A stretch of 64,000 nucleotides of DNA from an uncultured bacterium (GCA_902795965.1 CADBNI010000031.1:1-64000), one strand, 5' to 3'; positions 32,644-41,968 are shown, counted from the stretch's first letter. Translations and numbers: made by a program. Notes: generated from the sequence alone by a model not told the origin.

Positions 32644-35140
32644 ATTTAACAACTATATTGACTAATTTTTTCGGAACGACAATCGTTTTGACAATCGTTT
32701 TTCCTGCCGTAAGCTCTTTTATCTTTTCACTTGAAAGCGCAAGAGCCTTCAATTCTTCCTGTCCGAGAGCCTCGTCAGCCTCAATCTTGTCCTTAACTTT
32801 TCCGTTAATCTGAACAACAAGAGTTATTGAACTTGCTTTTGCCAAATTTTCGTCCCAAACGGGCCATTCTTGAGCGTGGATTGAACCCTCACCACCCAAT
32901 TCGTGCCATGCTTCTTCAGTCAAGTGAACAGCTACGGGTGCCATTAATCTTATTAATGTTTTTACGGCAAAATTATAAGTATTCTTATATTCATCAATAT
33001 AAAAACCTTTGTTTTTATTATTTACCCAATCGTAAATAGCATTAACAAGCTCACGATATTTAGAAATTACAGTATTAAATTGATAATCATTTGAAATATC
33101 GTTAGTAATACCTTTTATAGCTATATGAACCGTACGAATCAAATCGTCATTATCTTTTTCTTTTACATCAGATAAATCATAATCTTTACTAAAATCGGTA
33201 TTCTTATGGTTCAACCATAAAAGTCTCCAAACTCTGTTCAAGAATTTGTAACAGCCTTCAACACCTGCGTCCGACCAGTCAAAATCTCTTGCCGGGGGTG
33301 AATCCGAAAGGATAAACAACCTTGCGGTATCTGCTCCGTAGTTTTCAAATATTTCATCGGGATCAACCGTATTACCCTTGGATTTTGACATCTTTGAACC
33401 GTCTTTCAAAACCATTCCCTGTGTCAAAAGATTTTTAAAAGGTTCGTCAAAATCAAGCAAATTACAATCGCGCAACGCTTTTGTAATAAATCTTGAATAC
33501 AAAAGGTGCAAAATAGCGTGTTCAATACCGCCTACATACTGATCAACAGGAAGCCAGTGATTTACTTTATCTTTGTTAAAACACTCTTTGTCATTCTTTG
33601 CATCAGCATAACGCAAATAATACCAGCTTGAACACATAAACGTATCCATAGTATCGGTTTCACGTACCGCATGCCCTCCGCAAACAGGACAAACAGGGTC
33701 TTTGAAAGTCTTTGAAGTAGTAATCGGAGATTTTCCCACAACCGAAAAATCAACATCTTTCGGCAACATTACGGGTAATTGATTTTCGGGAACGGGTTGT
33801 ATTCCGCATTTGTCGCAATAAACAACGGGGATAGGCGCACCCCAATATCTCTGACGCGAAATCAGCCAATCTCTGAGTCTGTATTGAGTTTTAAATTCGC
33901 CAAAACCTTCGTCAACGGCTTTTTGAGTAATTGCTTTTTTAGCCTCAGTATTTTTCATACCGTTAAATTCGCCCGAATTTACCAAAATACCTTCGTCGGT
34001 ATATGCTTCATGTTCGCAATCTGATGGATTTTCAGAATTTTGAATAACCACCTTCATAGGAAGGTTATATTTTTTTGCAAAAGCAAAATCTCTCTCATCA
34101 TGTGTCGGAACAGCCATTACGGCACCCGTTCCGTATTCCGCCAACGCATAATCGGCAGTCCAAAGCGGGAAAATTTCTCCCGTAAACGGATTTTTACAAT
34201 GAGTTCCCAAAGGAACACCCGTTTTAATTCTTTCGGTCGAAAGTCTTTCAATTTCGGTCATTTTACGGGCATTTGCACGATATGCCTCAACGGTTTCTTT
34301 ATTTTCCGCCGTTGTAAGTTTTTCAATATCAGCGTATTCGGGCGCAACAACAAGATAAGTTATACCATAAACCGTATCGGGACGTGTTGTATAAACGGGA
34401 ACTTCCATTTTTTCACCTGACGGTGCATCTACAACGGGAAATCTGAAAATAGCACCTTGAGATTTTCCAATCCAGTTTGCCTGCATAGTTTTTACATTAT
34501 CGCCCCAACCTTTGAGTTTGTCCAAATCTTCAAGCAAAACTTCGGCATAATCCGTAATTTTCAAAAACCACTGTGACAAATATTTTTTCTCTACAACGTG
34601 ATCGCATCTCCAGCACTTGCCGTCAATAACCTGCTCATTTGCAAGAACCGTACCGCATTCGTCACACCAGTTTACGGCAGCTTCTTTTTTATACGCAAGA
34701 CCTTTTTTATATAATTGCAAAAATAACCACTGCGTCCATTTGTAATAATCGGGTTTGCAGGTGGTGACTTCTCTGTCCCAATCATAAGAAAGCCCGAGCA
34801 TCTTGAGCTGTTTTGTCATATAAGCAATATTTTCAACAGTCCATTTTTCGGGGTCTGCGCCATGTTTCATAGCGGCATTTTCAGCGGGAAGTCCGAAACT
34901 GTCCCAACCCATAGGGTGAAGAACATTGAAACCGTTCATTTTCTTGAAACGAGCAATTACGTCCGTAATCGTGTAATTCCTGACATGCCCCATGTGAAGT
35001 TTGCCCGAAGGATACGGAAACATTGACAAAGCGTAAAATTTCGGTTTGTCACTTTCGTCCTCGGTTTTAAAAACTTTGTTATCTTCCCAGTTTTTCTGCC
35101 ATTTTTTTTCTATTTCTTGCGGAAAATACGCTTCTTTCAT
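32642..35140 (-). CDS. leuS: Leucyl-tRNA synthetase
   Basis: A class I synthetase of 832 residues, a typical bacterial length. The HIGH motif appears as PYPSGKLHMGHVRNY (about residue 45), the KMSKS motif as DGSKMSKSKGNTVDP. A zinc-type CDECG...CWRC segment (about 155-178), an editing domain with TTRPDTVYGITYLVVAPEY, and the tRNA-binding C-terminus follow. I start at the ATG at 35140, which follows GGAGAGAAAAAG; the frame begins at a TTG five codons upstream. It has its own terminator. Confidence 0.97.
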   Translation of the reverse strand: MKEAYFPQEIEKKWQKNWEDNKVFKTEDESDKPKFYALSMFPYPSGKLHMGHVRNYTITDVIARFKKMNGFNVLHPMGWDSFGLPAENAAMKHGADPEKWTVENIAYMTKQLKMLGLSYDWDREVTTCKPDYYKWTQWLFLQLYKKGLAYKKEAAVNWCDECGTVLANEQVIDGKCWRCDHVVEKKYLSQWFLKITDYAEVLLEDLDKLKGWGDNVKTMQANWIGKSQGAIFRFPVVDAPSGEKMEVPVYTTRPDTVYGITYLVVAPEYADIEKLTTAENKETVEAYRANARKMTEIERLSTERIKTGVPLGTHCKNPFTGEIFPLWTADYALAEYGTGAVMAVPTHDERDFAFAKKYNLPMKVVIQNSENPSDCEHEAYTDEGILVNSGEFNGMKNTEAKKAITQKAVDEGFGEFKTQYRLRDWLISRQRYWGAPIPVVYCDKCGIQPVPENQLPVMLPKDVDFSVVGKSPITTSKTFKDPVCPVCGGHAVRETDTMDTFMCSSWYYLRYADAKNDKECFNKDKVNHWLPVDQYVGGIEHAILHLLYSRFITKALRDCNLLDFDEPFKNLLTQGMVLKDGSKMSKSKGNTVDPDEIFENYGADTARLFILSDSPPARDFDWSDAGVEGCYKFLNRVWRLLWLNHKNTDFSKDYDLSDVKEKDNDDLIRTVHIAIKGITNDISNDYQFNTVISKYRELVNAIYDWVNNKNKGFYIDEYKNTYNFAVKTLIRLMAPVAVHLTEEAWHELGGEGSIHAQEWPVWDENLAKASSITLVVQINGKVKDKIEADEALGQEELKALALSSEKIKELTAGKTIVKTIVVPKKLVNIVVK

Positions 35141-35169
35141 TCTTTTTCTCTCCAATCTTTACAAGCATA

Positions 35170-35197
35170 TTAACATAAAAAGATTTTTATGTATAAT
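35170..35197 (+). promoter_or_regulatory. Promoter of the secreted protein, possibly leaderless
   Basis: TTAACA (35170-35175) and TATAAT (35192-35197) are 16 bases apart. The ATG at 35204 lies only seven bases after the -10 box, where transcription would begin, so the mRNA may have no leader. No ribosome-binding site is visible. Confidence 0.5.
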
Positions 35198-35203
35198 ATT
35201 ATT

Positions 35204-36115
35204 ATGAAAAAGATATCCGTTTTATTAACTTTGGCTTTATTACTGACGGCTTTTGGCTCACAAACTCCTTGCAATGCGGGATTTTTTGCCAATAAAAAAG
35301 CGCAAATCGAACAAAATAAAATTTACAAATCAACAATTCAAGATATAAAAAATATTATTGAAAAGCAGGATTTGTATGCTAATAAACAGGATTACGCGGG
35401 GCTTTCATCGCTTTATTCCGTTAATTTTGTAAACTCGGACGGGTTTGACAGAGATGTTTATTTCAAACTTATTCAAGACACCTGGAAAACTTATCCCGAC
35501 ATAACCTACACAACGGAAATAAAAAATATTGAATTTTCCGATAATTACGCAACGGTTTTTGTCAAAGAAACCGCAGTTGCAACTTCAAAAGAAGAAATTG
35601 GCGAATACGAAACAATCGGAGAACTTTATTCCGTATCAAGATGTGTTTATCACCTTGAAAAAATCGGTACAACCTGGAAAATCAGCTCCGAAAAAATTAT
35701 TGAAGAAACTACCACGTTAAAATACGGCGATGCAAGATATTTAAATATTGAATTAAATGCCCCAAAACAAATCGGTTCGGGCAAATTTTACACAACCACG
35801 TTAAAAGTTGATGTTCCTCAAGGTACAACCGCCGTAGCGTCAATCAACAAAGAAAACATTGTCTATCCGCAAACGCAATCCGATAGTGCTTTCAGAAGGG
35901 TTTCGGGGAATGTTTTGGAACGTGTTTTTCAATCCAACAAAGACAACGTAAACGAATATACGGTAGCATCTGTCGGCATTACGCAAGCCGAAAGCTATGA
36001 CGAACAAAGAATAAGAGTTTATATGAACGGACTTGCGTTCATTATGACAAGAGTAAACGTAATTCCCGAAAACAGATTTATAAAAATAGAGGATAAAGAT
36101 GAACAAAGCAAGTAA
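35204..36115 (+). CDS. Secreted protein with a SnoaL/NTF2-like N-terminal domain
   Basis: About 303 residues with a Sec signal peptide MKKISVLLTLALLLTAFGSQ ending near CNA-GF. The next 130 residues (IIEKQDLYANKQDYAGLSSL through TTWKISSEKIIEE) look like an NTF2/SnoaL-like cone fold; the C-terminal half is beta-rich and not recognised. I prefer the ATG at 35204 over 35189, because the earlier codon lies before the -10 box of the only visible promoter. It overlaps lspA by 17 bases. Probably periplasmic. Confidence 0.75.
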   Translation: MKKISVLLTLALLLTAFGSQTPCNAGFFANKKAQIEQNKIYKSTIQDIKNIIEKQDLYANKQDYAGLSSLYSVNFVNSDGFDRDVYFKLIQDTWKTYPDITYTTEIKNIEFSDNYATVFVKETAVATSKEEIGEYETIGELYSVSRCVYHLEKIGTTWKISSEKIIEETTTLKYGDARYLNIELNAPKQIGSGKFYTTTLKVDVPQGTTAVASINKENIVYPQTQSDSAFRRVSGNVLERVFQSNKDNVNEYTVASVGITQAESYDEQRIRVYMNGLAFIMTRVNVIPENRFIKIEDKDEQSK

Positions 36116-36560
36116 GTTTATTTATTTTATTACCTGTTACGTATTTTTTATTTTCACCGATTTGTATTTATCGCAAATAATGGTTGAAAAAATCACCGGC
36201 GGGTATACTCTTTCAAACCCCGTATTCTCATTGAATTATGTAAAAAATACAGGTGCGGCATTCAGTATTTTGCAAGACTCACGCGAACTTTTGATAATCC
36301 TTTCGGTTGTTGCGCTTGTTTTGCTTGCAATGTATGTAATCAATCATTTGAAATCAATTTCTTTAAAAATGTGCTTTTTCATCACGATATTATCGGCAGG
36401 TATTGCGGGGAATTTGCACGAACGCATTGCATTAGGCTATGTAAGAGATTATTTTCAACTAAACTTTATCCACTTTCCCGTATTCAATATTTCCGACATA
36501 TTTATCAATGTCGGTGTAATCGCGTTGATAATATTGATTTTATTGAAAAAGACGAAGTAA
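36099..36560 (+). CDS. lspA: Lipoprotein signal peptidase
   Basis: A four-helix membrane aspartyl peptidase of 153 residues that removes lipoprotein signal peptides. The motifs are NYVKNTGAAFSIL, then GNLHERIALGYVRDYF and FPVFNISDIFI, holding the two catalytic Asp (about residues 118 and 133). The usual GNLIDR reads GNLHER here, a mild change outside the catalytic pair. It is translated with the secreted-protein gene (overlap) and convergent with the pilin of cassette 5, which begins its stop codon right after it. Confidence 0.92.
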   Translation: MNKASKFIYFITCYVFFIFTDLYLSQIMVEKITGGYTLSNPVFSLNYVKNTGAAFSILQDSRELLIILSVVALVLLAMYVINHLKSISLKMCFFITILSAGIAGNLHERIALGYVRDYFQLNFIHFPVFNISDIFINVGVIALIILILLKKTK

Positions 36561-37454
36561 TTATTTAACCTTAAACGGGTAGTCTTTGGGGATTTTCCAA
36601 CCGTTTTGCATAATAGCAAATGTGCAATAACAATTATAATATGAGTTTTTATTACAAGAAAAATTTCCACCCTCATACATATTGTCAAAATTCTGATGTA
36701 AGCCATGCGCATAAGGCATAAAACCTTTTCTGTAATGAAAATAATCAGTAGTTACATTTTGAGCAAATCGAAATATAAAAAAATTTTTACCGCTATCACT
36801 GTAATCGCTAAAAGTATTCATATTAAAATTTTTAGCATTAGGGTAGAAAAAATAATCGGCATTGGAACCGTATCCCACATTCATAACTTCACTTTCATTA
36901 TCATTTTCATCTTTTACTACCTGCATATATTTACTTATTAACAAACTGCCGTCAGGTAAATAAATTTTGTTGTATGTATAATTGTTATCTTTTATGCGTT
37001 CAATTTTTACAACCTTAATATACGGAGCAAAATATTTATTCCAAAAATTTTCATCACTGAAATCCCAATCCTCTTTTGCTCCATAATCAGCCTCAGCTCT
37101 CTGAATAGCTTGATTCATAATCGTATAAACTTTTTTTTTTCTTTTTTCGACAATTATGTTTTTACATTTTTGTACAACAACAGGCAATGTCATTGACGCC
37201 ACAACACCGATAATGCCGAGGGTGATGAGGACTTCGGCTAAGGTAAACGCGAAGCGTTTACGTGAAAAGACTTTATCGGGTATTGAACCCCTCACCCGCA
37301 TTTGTACGGCTCTTTCATCTCCTACAAATGCACCCTCTCCCCGTTGGGGCGAGGGTAGCTTATTCAACGATAACAGCCGACCTTCTTGCCCGCCGTTCTT
37401 CCTGCCCTCTAAACTCAGCTTCTTAGCTGCCTTTGACTTAGCTGCTTCTTTCAT
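36561..37454 (-). CDS. Pilin-like protein with a 69-residue leader (cassette 5)
   Basis: A 297-residue pseudopilin. FTLAEVLITLGIIGVVAS begins at F70 after Ala 69. The good ribosome-binding site GAGGAGCAAATT supports the start at 37454, so the leader is really long. Residues about 32-58 (KLPSPQRGEGAFVGDERAV) come from a family A repeat at 37274-37352. The soluble domain has many Tyr and Phe and ends with a four-cysteine segment and MQNGWKIPKDYPFKVK, the ending shared with the copy at 45301 and the remnant at 13527. Divergent from the XRE gene at 37543. Confidence 0.86.
   Translation of the reverse strand: MKEAAKSKAAKKLSLEGRKNGGQEGRLLSLNKLPSPQRGEGAFVGDERAVQMRVRGSIPDKVFSRKRFAFTLAEVLITLGIIGVVASMTLPVVVQKCKNIIVEKRKKKVYTIMNQAIQRAEADYGAKEDWDFSDENFWNKYFAPYIKVVKIERIKDNNYTYNKIYLPDGSLLISKYMQVVKDENDNESEVMNVGYGSNADYFFYPNAKNFNMNTFSDYSDSGKNFFIFRFAQNVTTDYFHYRKGFMPYAHGLHQNFDNMYEGGNFSCNKNSYYNCYCTFAIMQNGWKIPKDYPFKVK
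37274..37352. repeat. Family A palindromic element inside a pilin leader
   Basis: Left end ACCCCTCACCC, core GCATTTGTA...TACAAATGC (9-base arms), then CCCTCTCCCC and GGGGCGAGGG. It is in frame on the minus strand and lies in the same orientation relative to the gene as the copy in the pilin at 25756. Confidence 0.75.
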
Positions 37455-37472
37455 AATTTGCTCCTCTATTTG

Positions 37473-37517
37473 CCTAATATATTAGTCATTTTATCATGAT
37501 ATTAGGTAGATTATCAA
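37473..37517 (-). promoter_or_regulatory. Pilin promoter and candidate operator, cassette 5
   Basis: On the minus strand, TTGATA (37512-37517) and TAAAAT (37488-37493) are 18 bases apart, with a TG one base before the -10 box. CCTAATAT (37473-37480) and ATATTAGG (37499-37506) are perfect 8-base inverted arms that enclose the -10 box. Confidence 0.6.
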
Positions 37518-37542
37518 TATATTAACCATTAAAATTTACATT

Positions 37543-37770
37543 ATGAAACAAATCAATGAAAATACCATATTTAAATTAGGGCAAAAAATCAGAGTTGAAA
37601 GGCAAAAGCGAAGGATTTCACAAGAAAAATTAGCTGAATTATCTGATTTAAACAGAAATTTTATCGGAATGGTTGAGCGCGGCGAAACAAACATTACCGT
37701 TAAAAATCTTGAAAATATTGCCAATGTATTTGAAATAAATTTAAGCGAACTTTTTAATTTCGTTATATAA
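37543..37770 (+). CDS. XRE-family HTH regulator paired with the pilin at 36561 (cassette 5)
   Basis: A compact 75-residue protein consisting mostly of a helix-turn-helix (GQKIRVERQKRRISQEKLAE, then IGMVERGETNITVKNLE) and a short end LSELFNFVI. This type is frequent among phage-like and restriction-control (C protein) regulators, but no restriction genes are near. It has no clear ribosome-binding site. It lies 88 bases from the divergent pilin and ends at a bidirectional terminator shared with rplL. Confidence 0.85.
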   Translation: MKQINENTIFKLGQKIRVERQKRRISQEKLAELSDLNRNFIGMVERGETNITVKNLENIANVFEINLSELFNFVI

Positions 37771-37771
37771 A

Positions 37772-37795
37772 AAAGACCTCCCTAAGGAGGTCTTT
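37772..37795. terminator. Bidirectional intrinsic terminator
   Basis: AAAGACCTCC and GGAGGTCTTT form a perfect 10-base-pair stem around CTAA, between the XRE gene and the convergent rplJL operon. Confidence 0.9.
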
Positions 37796-37814
37796 CAACA
37801 TCATATTAAATCGA

Positions 37815-38192
37815 CTATTTGATTTCAACAGTTGCGCCTGCTGCTTCAAGCTGTTTTTTGATAGCTTCGGCATCTTCTTTTTTGATACCTTCTTTAACAG
37901 CTTTAGGAGCACCGTCTACCAAATCTTTAGCTTCTTTCAAGCCAAGACCTGTGATAGCACGAACTTCTTTCAATACAGCGATTTTGTTAGCACCTGCTGA
38001 AGCCAAGATTACGTTAACTTCAGATGCTTCATCTGCTGCTGCTTCGCCTGCTGCTGCGGGAGCTGCTGCTGCAACTGCTACGGGAGCTGCTGCTGATACA
38101 CCGAATTTTTCTTCCATAGCTTTTACTAATTCTGCTGCTTCCAACAAAGTCAATTTTTCGATTGATTCCAAAATAGTTTCTACATTACTCAT
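37815..38192 (-). CDS. rplL: 50S ribosomal protein L7/L12
   Basis: The 125-residue stalk protein has the N-terminal dimerisation helix ([20 protein letters not shown]), an Ala-rich hinge (about residues 33-56) and the conserved factor-binding domain [20 protein letters not shown]. It is the second gene of rplJL; rplA and rplK are not upstream. Confidence 0.97.
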   Translation of the reverse strand: MSNVETILESIEKLTLLEAAELVKAMEEKFGVSAAAPVAVAAAAPAAAGEAAADEASEVNVILASAGANKIAVLKEVRAITGLGLKEAKDLVDGAPKAVKEGIKKEDAEAIKKQLEAAGATVEIK

Positions 38193-38250
38193 TATTTTTT
38201 CTCCTTTTAGTTTTTTTGTACATTAATAATTTACGCTACACGTAAAAACG

Positions 38251-38772
38251 TTAAGCTGCTTTTTGGTCTCTGACGGCTGCCATAGCACGTGTAAGTTGTG
38301 CCATAACCGCATTGATAGAGCCAACGATACCCGAAGCGGGTGAGTTGACGGAACCGAGAATTTTTGCGATAAGTTCTTCTTTTGAAGGCATTTTTGCAAG
38401 TGCTTCAACTTCTTTAGCATCAAGCAATTTGCCGTCCAAAGCTCCGCCTGTAATAACACCTTTCTTGGTGTCTTTGATGAATTTAGCAACCAATTTTGCA
38501 GGGCTTACCTGATCTTCAAACCCGAAAGCAATAGCTACGGGACCTGTCAAAGAATCTGTAAGAATTTCAAAATCAGTACCTTTCAAAGCGATTTTAGCCA
38601 AAGTATTTTTTGTAACCATATAATCGCCGCCTTCTTTTTGAAGCGAACGTCTGAGGTTAGTAATTTCTTCAACCGACAAACCTTTGTATTCGGTTACGAT
38701 TGCTACTTGAGCTTTTTCGGCTTTTGATTTTATTTCATCAATTTTTTCTGATTTAAATGCTTTTGTTGCCAT
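38251..38772 (-). CDS. rplJ: 50S ribosomal protein L10
   Basis: L10 holds the L7/L12 stalk on the ribosome. The 173 residues include AQVAIVTEYKGLSVEEITNL and DYMVTKNTLAKIAL, both typical, and a C-terminal helix that binds L7/L12 dimers. The leader upstream can form the L10-type autoregulatory fold. No rplA-rplK precede it, unlike the usual cluster. Confidence 0.96.
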   Translation of the reverse strand: MATKAFKSEKIDEIKSKAEKAQVAIVTEYKGLSVEEITNLRRSLQKEGGDYMVTKNTLAKIALKGTDFEILTDSLTGPVAIAFGFEDQVSPAKLVAKFIKDTKKGVITGGALDGKLLDAKEVEALAKMPSKEELIAKILGSVNSPASGIVGSINAVMAQLTRAMAAVRDQKAA

Positions 38773-38798
38773 TTTTGCTCCTTTGTTTTTTTAATGAG

Positions 38799-38835
38799 AT
38801 TACTACGTCGGGCTTTGCCCTCCTCGTAATGACAT
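38799..38835. repeat. Short dispersed repeat, family B
   Basis: GAGATTACTACGTCGGGC and GCCCTCCTCGTAATGAC resemble the ends of the other family B copies and pair imperfectly. It lies between the L10 leader and rplJ. Confidence 0.45.
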
Positions 38836-38914
38836 TTTTAATATCGACCTGATTTGAACATTAAAAAAGACTTTGCATCTTTTATCAATATTCAGACCGC
38901 AAAATCTCATAACA

Positions 38915-39035
38915 AAGCTATATTCGACTGTGTTACCTCGGTTAGCTGATTTATTAAGGGAGTTTATTATTCCCGCAAATCTTCGCTCACGCTTTGATTT
39001 ACCACAACCCCCGCTAACTGTCTGCGGTGATAACG
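38915..39035 (-). promoter_or_regulatory. Probable L10 leader (autoregulatory mRNA element)
   Basis: On the minus strand, GTTAGC (39013-39018) pairs with GCTAAC (38941-38946), the second arm followed by CGAGGTAACAC. This resembles the conserved AACCGAGGT region of L10-L12 leaders. An inner hairpin GGGA...TCCC lies between them. The site starts about 140 bases before rplJ. The remainder of the 38773-39073 gap holds a family B repeat and no gene. Confidence 0.6.
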
Positions 39036-39073
39036 ATATAATATATTAAAAATTTTAAAAAATCAATAGGCAG

Positions 39074-40000
39074 TTAACCTTTCTTAACTAAAGAAAAAAT
39101 TTCACTGCCGCCGTTTATGTCGTACAGTCCCTTCAAAAGTACGGCATAAAACATTGGTTTCGGTTTTATATTGTATCGAAGATTAAAGTTTCCGTAACAA
39201 ACTACCTCATTTTTATGACGAAGTCTCAAAAGATTTTCAAGTGACGGCAAAACTTTTGTATCAAAATCCACATTATCATAATACGCTTCCACCGCTACAT
39301 AGGAATACAAATCCCAGCGGGATTTTTTCATATTTGCTCTTATGCGATTTATACTTTCATCAATAAAAAATAAGAGGTTATCAATTTTGTTAAAATCTTT
39401 CAACTTGATTAAAAGCCTGCCTCTGCTGTTAATAAACGTGCAATCCGGAACTGATTTTACGGACGCATAAAACATCTTCAAAGCATCATCTATCTTTTCT
39501 TTTACACCATTATTTTCGTCACCGCCCCATACAGTATCAATTTGCATATCTTTTGCATCAAATTCAATCATTACGGCAACTCTGTTGTATTTTTTAACAA
39601 GCGCATCAGCTTCTCTTTTAAGTTCTTCGTTAAAATTTTTCTCAATTTTTCTGTTACATTCAACGATTGCAAACCCGATGTTTTCAATAATTCTGTGAAC
39701 GTAATATTTTGATTTTGAAATCAAAAATACCGCTAACAGTGCGACAATATCAAACATCAAAAGCGAACCGTCTATATATACACCACCGACTTCAATGTCG
39801 TGGTTATAAAATATTTTTACAAACTCGGATATTGAGTCTGCCAAAGGCATTGCAAATGCAAATATATTTGAACCTATAAGATTAAAAAACCAATATGTTG
39901 CCGTAAAAAATACCAACATCATCAAAATTATTTGAACAACAAACAATAAATTTAAACTAAGTTGAAAAAATTTTGACAATAATTTGTAAAAATGAATCAT
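39074..40000 (-). CDS. Membrane protein of unknown function with a cytoplasmic domain
   Basis: The 308-residue protein has two or three N-terminal membrane helices (about residues 15-60 and 80-95), a charged helical linker (about 105-135) and a mixed alpha/beta domain to the end. The layout (RVAVMIEFDAKDM, RGRLLIKLKDF, YVAVEAYYDN) recalls degenerate nucleotide-cyclase/GGDEF-like folds, but no catalytic motif is visible. It overlaps panC by four bases (ATGA), so it is translated after it. A role with panC is not obvious. Confidence 0.65.
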   Translation of the reverse strand: MIHFYKLLSKFFQLSLNLLFVVQIILMMLVFFTATYWFFNLIGSNIFAFAMPLADSISEFVKIFYNHDIEVGGVYIDGSLLMFDIVALLAVFLISKSKYYVHRIIENIGFAIVECNRKIEKNFNEELKREADALVKKYNRVAVMIEFDAKDMQIDTVWGGDENNGVKEKIDDALKMFYASVKSVPDCTFINSRGRLLIKLKDFNKIDNLLFFIDESINRIRANMKKSRWDLYSYVAVEAYYDNVDFDTKVLPSLENLLRLRHKNEVVCYGNFNLRYNIKPKPMFYAVLLKGLYDINGGSEIFSLVKKG

Positions 40001-40857
40001 ACGTTCTCCAATGCTATATTATCAATAAGCCTTACATCACCAATTTTTAGCGCAATAAACACAATAGTATTTTTGTCTGCGATTTTCTTTTCTTCCAAAT
40101 CGTCAGCGTCACGAAATTCAAGATATTCAAGCGAATGATGTTCGTTTAAGTAGGAAAATGCGGTTTCGTGAAGCAGTTTGCAATCCTTTATACCTTTTTC
40201 GTAACACGCTTTTATATTAAACAGTATTTTGCTTAATACAAGAGCTTCTTTTTTATCGTTTTCCGACAAATATTTGTTCCTTGACGAGAGTGCAAGCCCG
40301 CTTTCCTCTCTGACAATCGGACATGGAATAATTTGTATGGGAATATTCAAATCCTTAACCATTTTTTTCAAGATAATTAATTGCTGTCGGTCTTTTTCGC
40401 CAAAAAACGCAAAATCGGGTTGAACAATGTTGAACAATTTATTTACAACCGTACAAACCCCGTCAAAGTGTCCTACACGGGATTTTCCGCAGAGTTTATC
40501 CGTATAAAAATATGGCGGAATGACGTATGTCAAAAAATCATTTGACAGAATATGCCCTTCGCCGTACATTTCTTTTGGTGACGGGGCAAAAACGATATCT
40601 ACACCCGCATCATTGCAAAGTTTTTCGTCTGCCTCCAAAGTTCTCGGATACTTGTCCAAATCTTCACCGGGACAGAATTGAATCGGATTTACAAAAACCG
40701 AAACAACAGTTTTGTCGCATTTTTCAACCGATTTTTCGATAAGACTTTTGTGTCCGTCATGTAACGCGCCCATTGTAGGCACAAGCCCGATTGAAAGCCC
40801 TTGTTTTCGCCATTCTTTAACCTGTTCTCTGACTTCAGCTATCGTATGAATTAACAT
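39997..40857 (-). CDS. panC: Pantoate-beta-alanine ligase
   Basis: PanC joins pantoate and beta-alanine using ATP. The 286-residue protein has VPTMGALHDGHKSLI (the HxGH-type ATP motif, about residues 27-41), VFVNPIQF, FGEKDRQQL and LALSSRNKYLS, all typical. It uses the beta-alanine made by PanD (21880). panB is not in the window. It is the first gene of a two-gene operon with the membrane protein at 39074. Confidence 0.96.
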   Translation of the reverse strand: MLIHTIAEVREQVKEWRKQGLSIGLVPTMGALHDGHKSLIEKSVEKCDKTVVSVFVNPIQFCPGEDLDKYPRTLEADEKLCNDAGVDIVFAPSPKEMYGEGHILSNDFLTYVIPPYFYTDKLCGKSRVGHFDGVCTVVNKLFNIVQPDFAFFGEKDRQQLIILKKMVKDLNIPIQIIPCPIVREESGLALSSRNKYLSENDKKEALVLSKILFNIKACYEKGIKDCKLLHETAFSYLNEHHSLEYLEFRDADDLEEKKIADKNTIVFIALKIGDVRLIDNIALENV

Positions 40858-40894
40858 AATATCTCTCTTTCAAAGATATTATAACATAAAAAAA

Positions 40895-41968
40895 TTAAGC
40901 CAAAATATTCAAATAATCGAACAATTCCTGTTCTTCTTTATTCAGTCCGTCAACAACACGTTTTGCATTCAGTTCCGTGAATGTTTCGTGAGTAGGAGAA
41001 TTTGCAGAATAGCCCGAAAGGTTATTTTTTACCGCTTTATATTTTGCAGGAAGTTTTTTATTATTAAACGAAATTAATTTCGGATGAGTTCCGTGCATTA
41101 TTTCATGCAAAGGCGCATGGTAAGGTGCTTTTGTCGAACACCACCCCTCTCTGAAAACTTGTTTTGCAGGATTTAGCAAAATAGAACCTTCCCCGTACAA
41201 AAGATTTTCACCGCCCACGGGCAAAAAATCCGTTGCAATTACGTTTTTTGGAACTTGAACACCGCCTTTTGAAGCAACCTCAAACGCTTTCAAAACATTT
41301 TTTGCAAGTTCTTCATTATCCTTTAGCGAAACAAATTTTGCTCCGTATTGTTCTTTTAAAATATTTTCTATCGCAATTACCTGCGGATTTGTCGACTGAA
41401 CATGCATTGCACGCTCACGCGCCAAAACAAAATCGGTACGTTTAGCTTTCAATTTGTAAACATATTGTTCCATATCAAGCGTAAATTTCGGCAGTTTTTT
41501 GCCTGTATAAACAGCCTCAGCGGATATATTATTCATCACTAATCTGAGATAATTCCGCAAGTATTCAATATCTTGGTTTACAAGAATTTTCGCCAATTTT
41601 TCGGGCGTATCCGCTTTTGCAATCCTTTGCATAACATTTTCATCACAAACTTTAGACAATTCCCGCATCAAATTTTGTTTTTTAAACGCAAAATTCTCCG
41701 TCAATGTGCGATTAGCCTGCTCAAGCATTACTTTTTTTAAGCCTCTTATGGCATAATCGGGATTTTGACGCACCATACGCATTTCTTGAGCCTTTTTTGC
41801 CGCTCTGCGCAACTCATATTCTACCCTCGTTTTTGGTTCGGGTAATGACGATTTATTTACCTTTGAAATCATTTTGTCAAAAATAGTATCAAATTTTGAT
41901 ATCTTTTTGACTTTAGTCAAATCTTTCGCAATTATAGGCAATTTAGCGGCAATTTTTTCAATCCCCAT
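40895..41968 (-). CDS. Putative HExxH zinc metallopeptidase-like protein
   Basis: The 357-residue protein is helical and basic in its first 180 residues, with no signal peptide. Near the end is HEIMHGTHP (His 288, Glu 289, His 292), a zincin-type HExxH, and a later segment THETFTELNA (about 327-336) that could give the third ligand. No family is recognised. The predicted promoter (TTTAAA-17-TATAAT on the minus strand, -10 box at 42070-42075) would place four CCATA repeats at the start of its mRNA. A protease or secreted effector is a guess. Confidence 0.65.
   Translation of the reverse strand: MGIEKIAAKLPIIAKDLTKVKKISKFDTIFDKMISKVNKSSLPEPKTRVEYELRRAAKKAQEMRMVRQNPDYAIRGLKKVMLEQANRTLTENFAFKKQNLMRELSKVCDENVMQRIAKADTPEKLAKILVNQDIEYLRNYLRLVMNNISAEAVYTGKKLPKFTLDMEQYVYKLKAKRTDFVLARERAMHVQSTNPQVIAIENILKEQYGAKFVSLKDNEELAKNVLKAFEVASKGGVQVPKNVIATDFLPVGGENLLYGEGSILLNPAKQVFREGWCSTKAPYHAPLHEIMHGTHPKLISFNNKKLPAKYKAVKNNLSGYSANSPTHETFTELNAKRVVDGLNKEEQELFDYLNILA

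Noticed and set aside
37543-37770. C-protein of a restriction-modification system
   Set aside because: The HTH type would allow it, but no methylase or endonuclease gene is near, and it matches the pilin-cassette layout.
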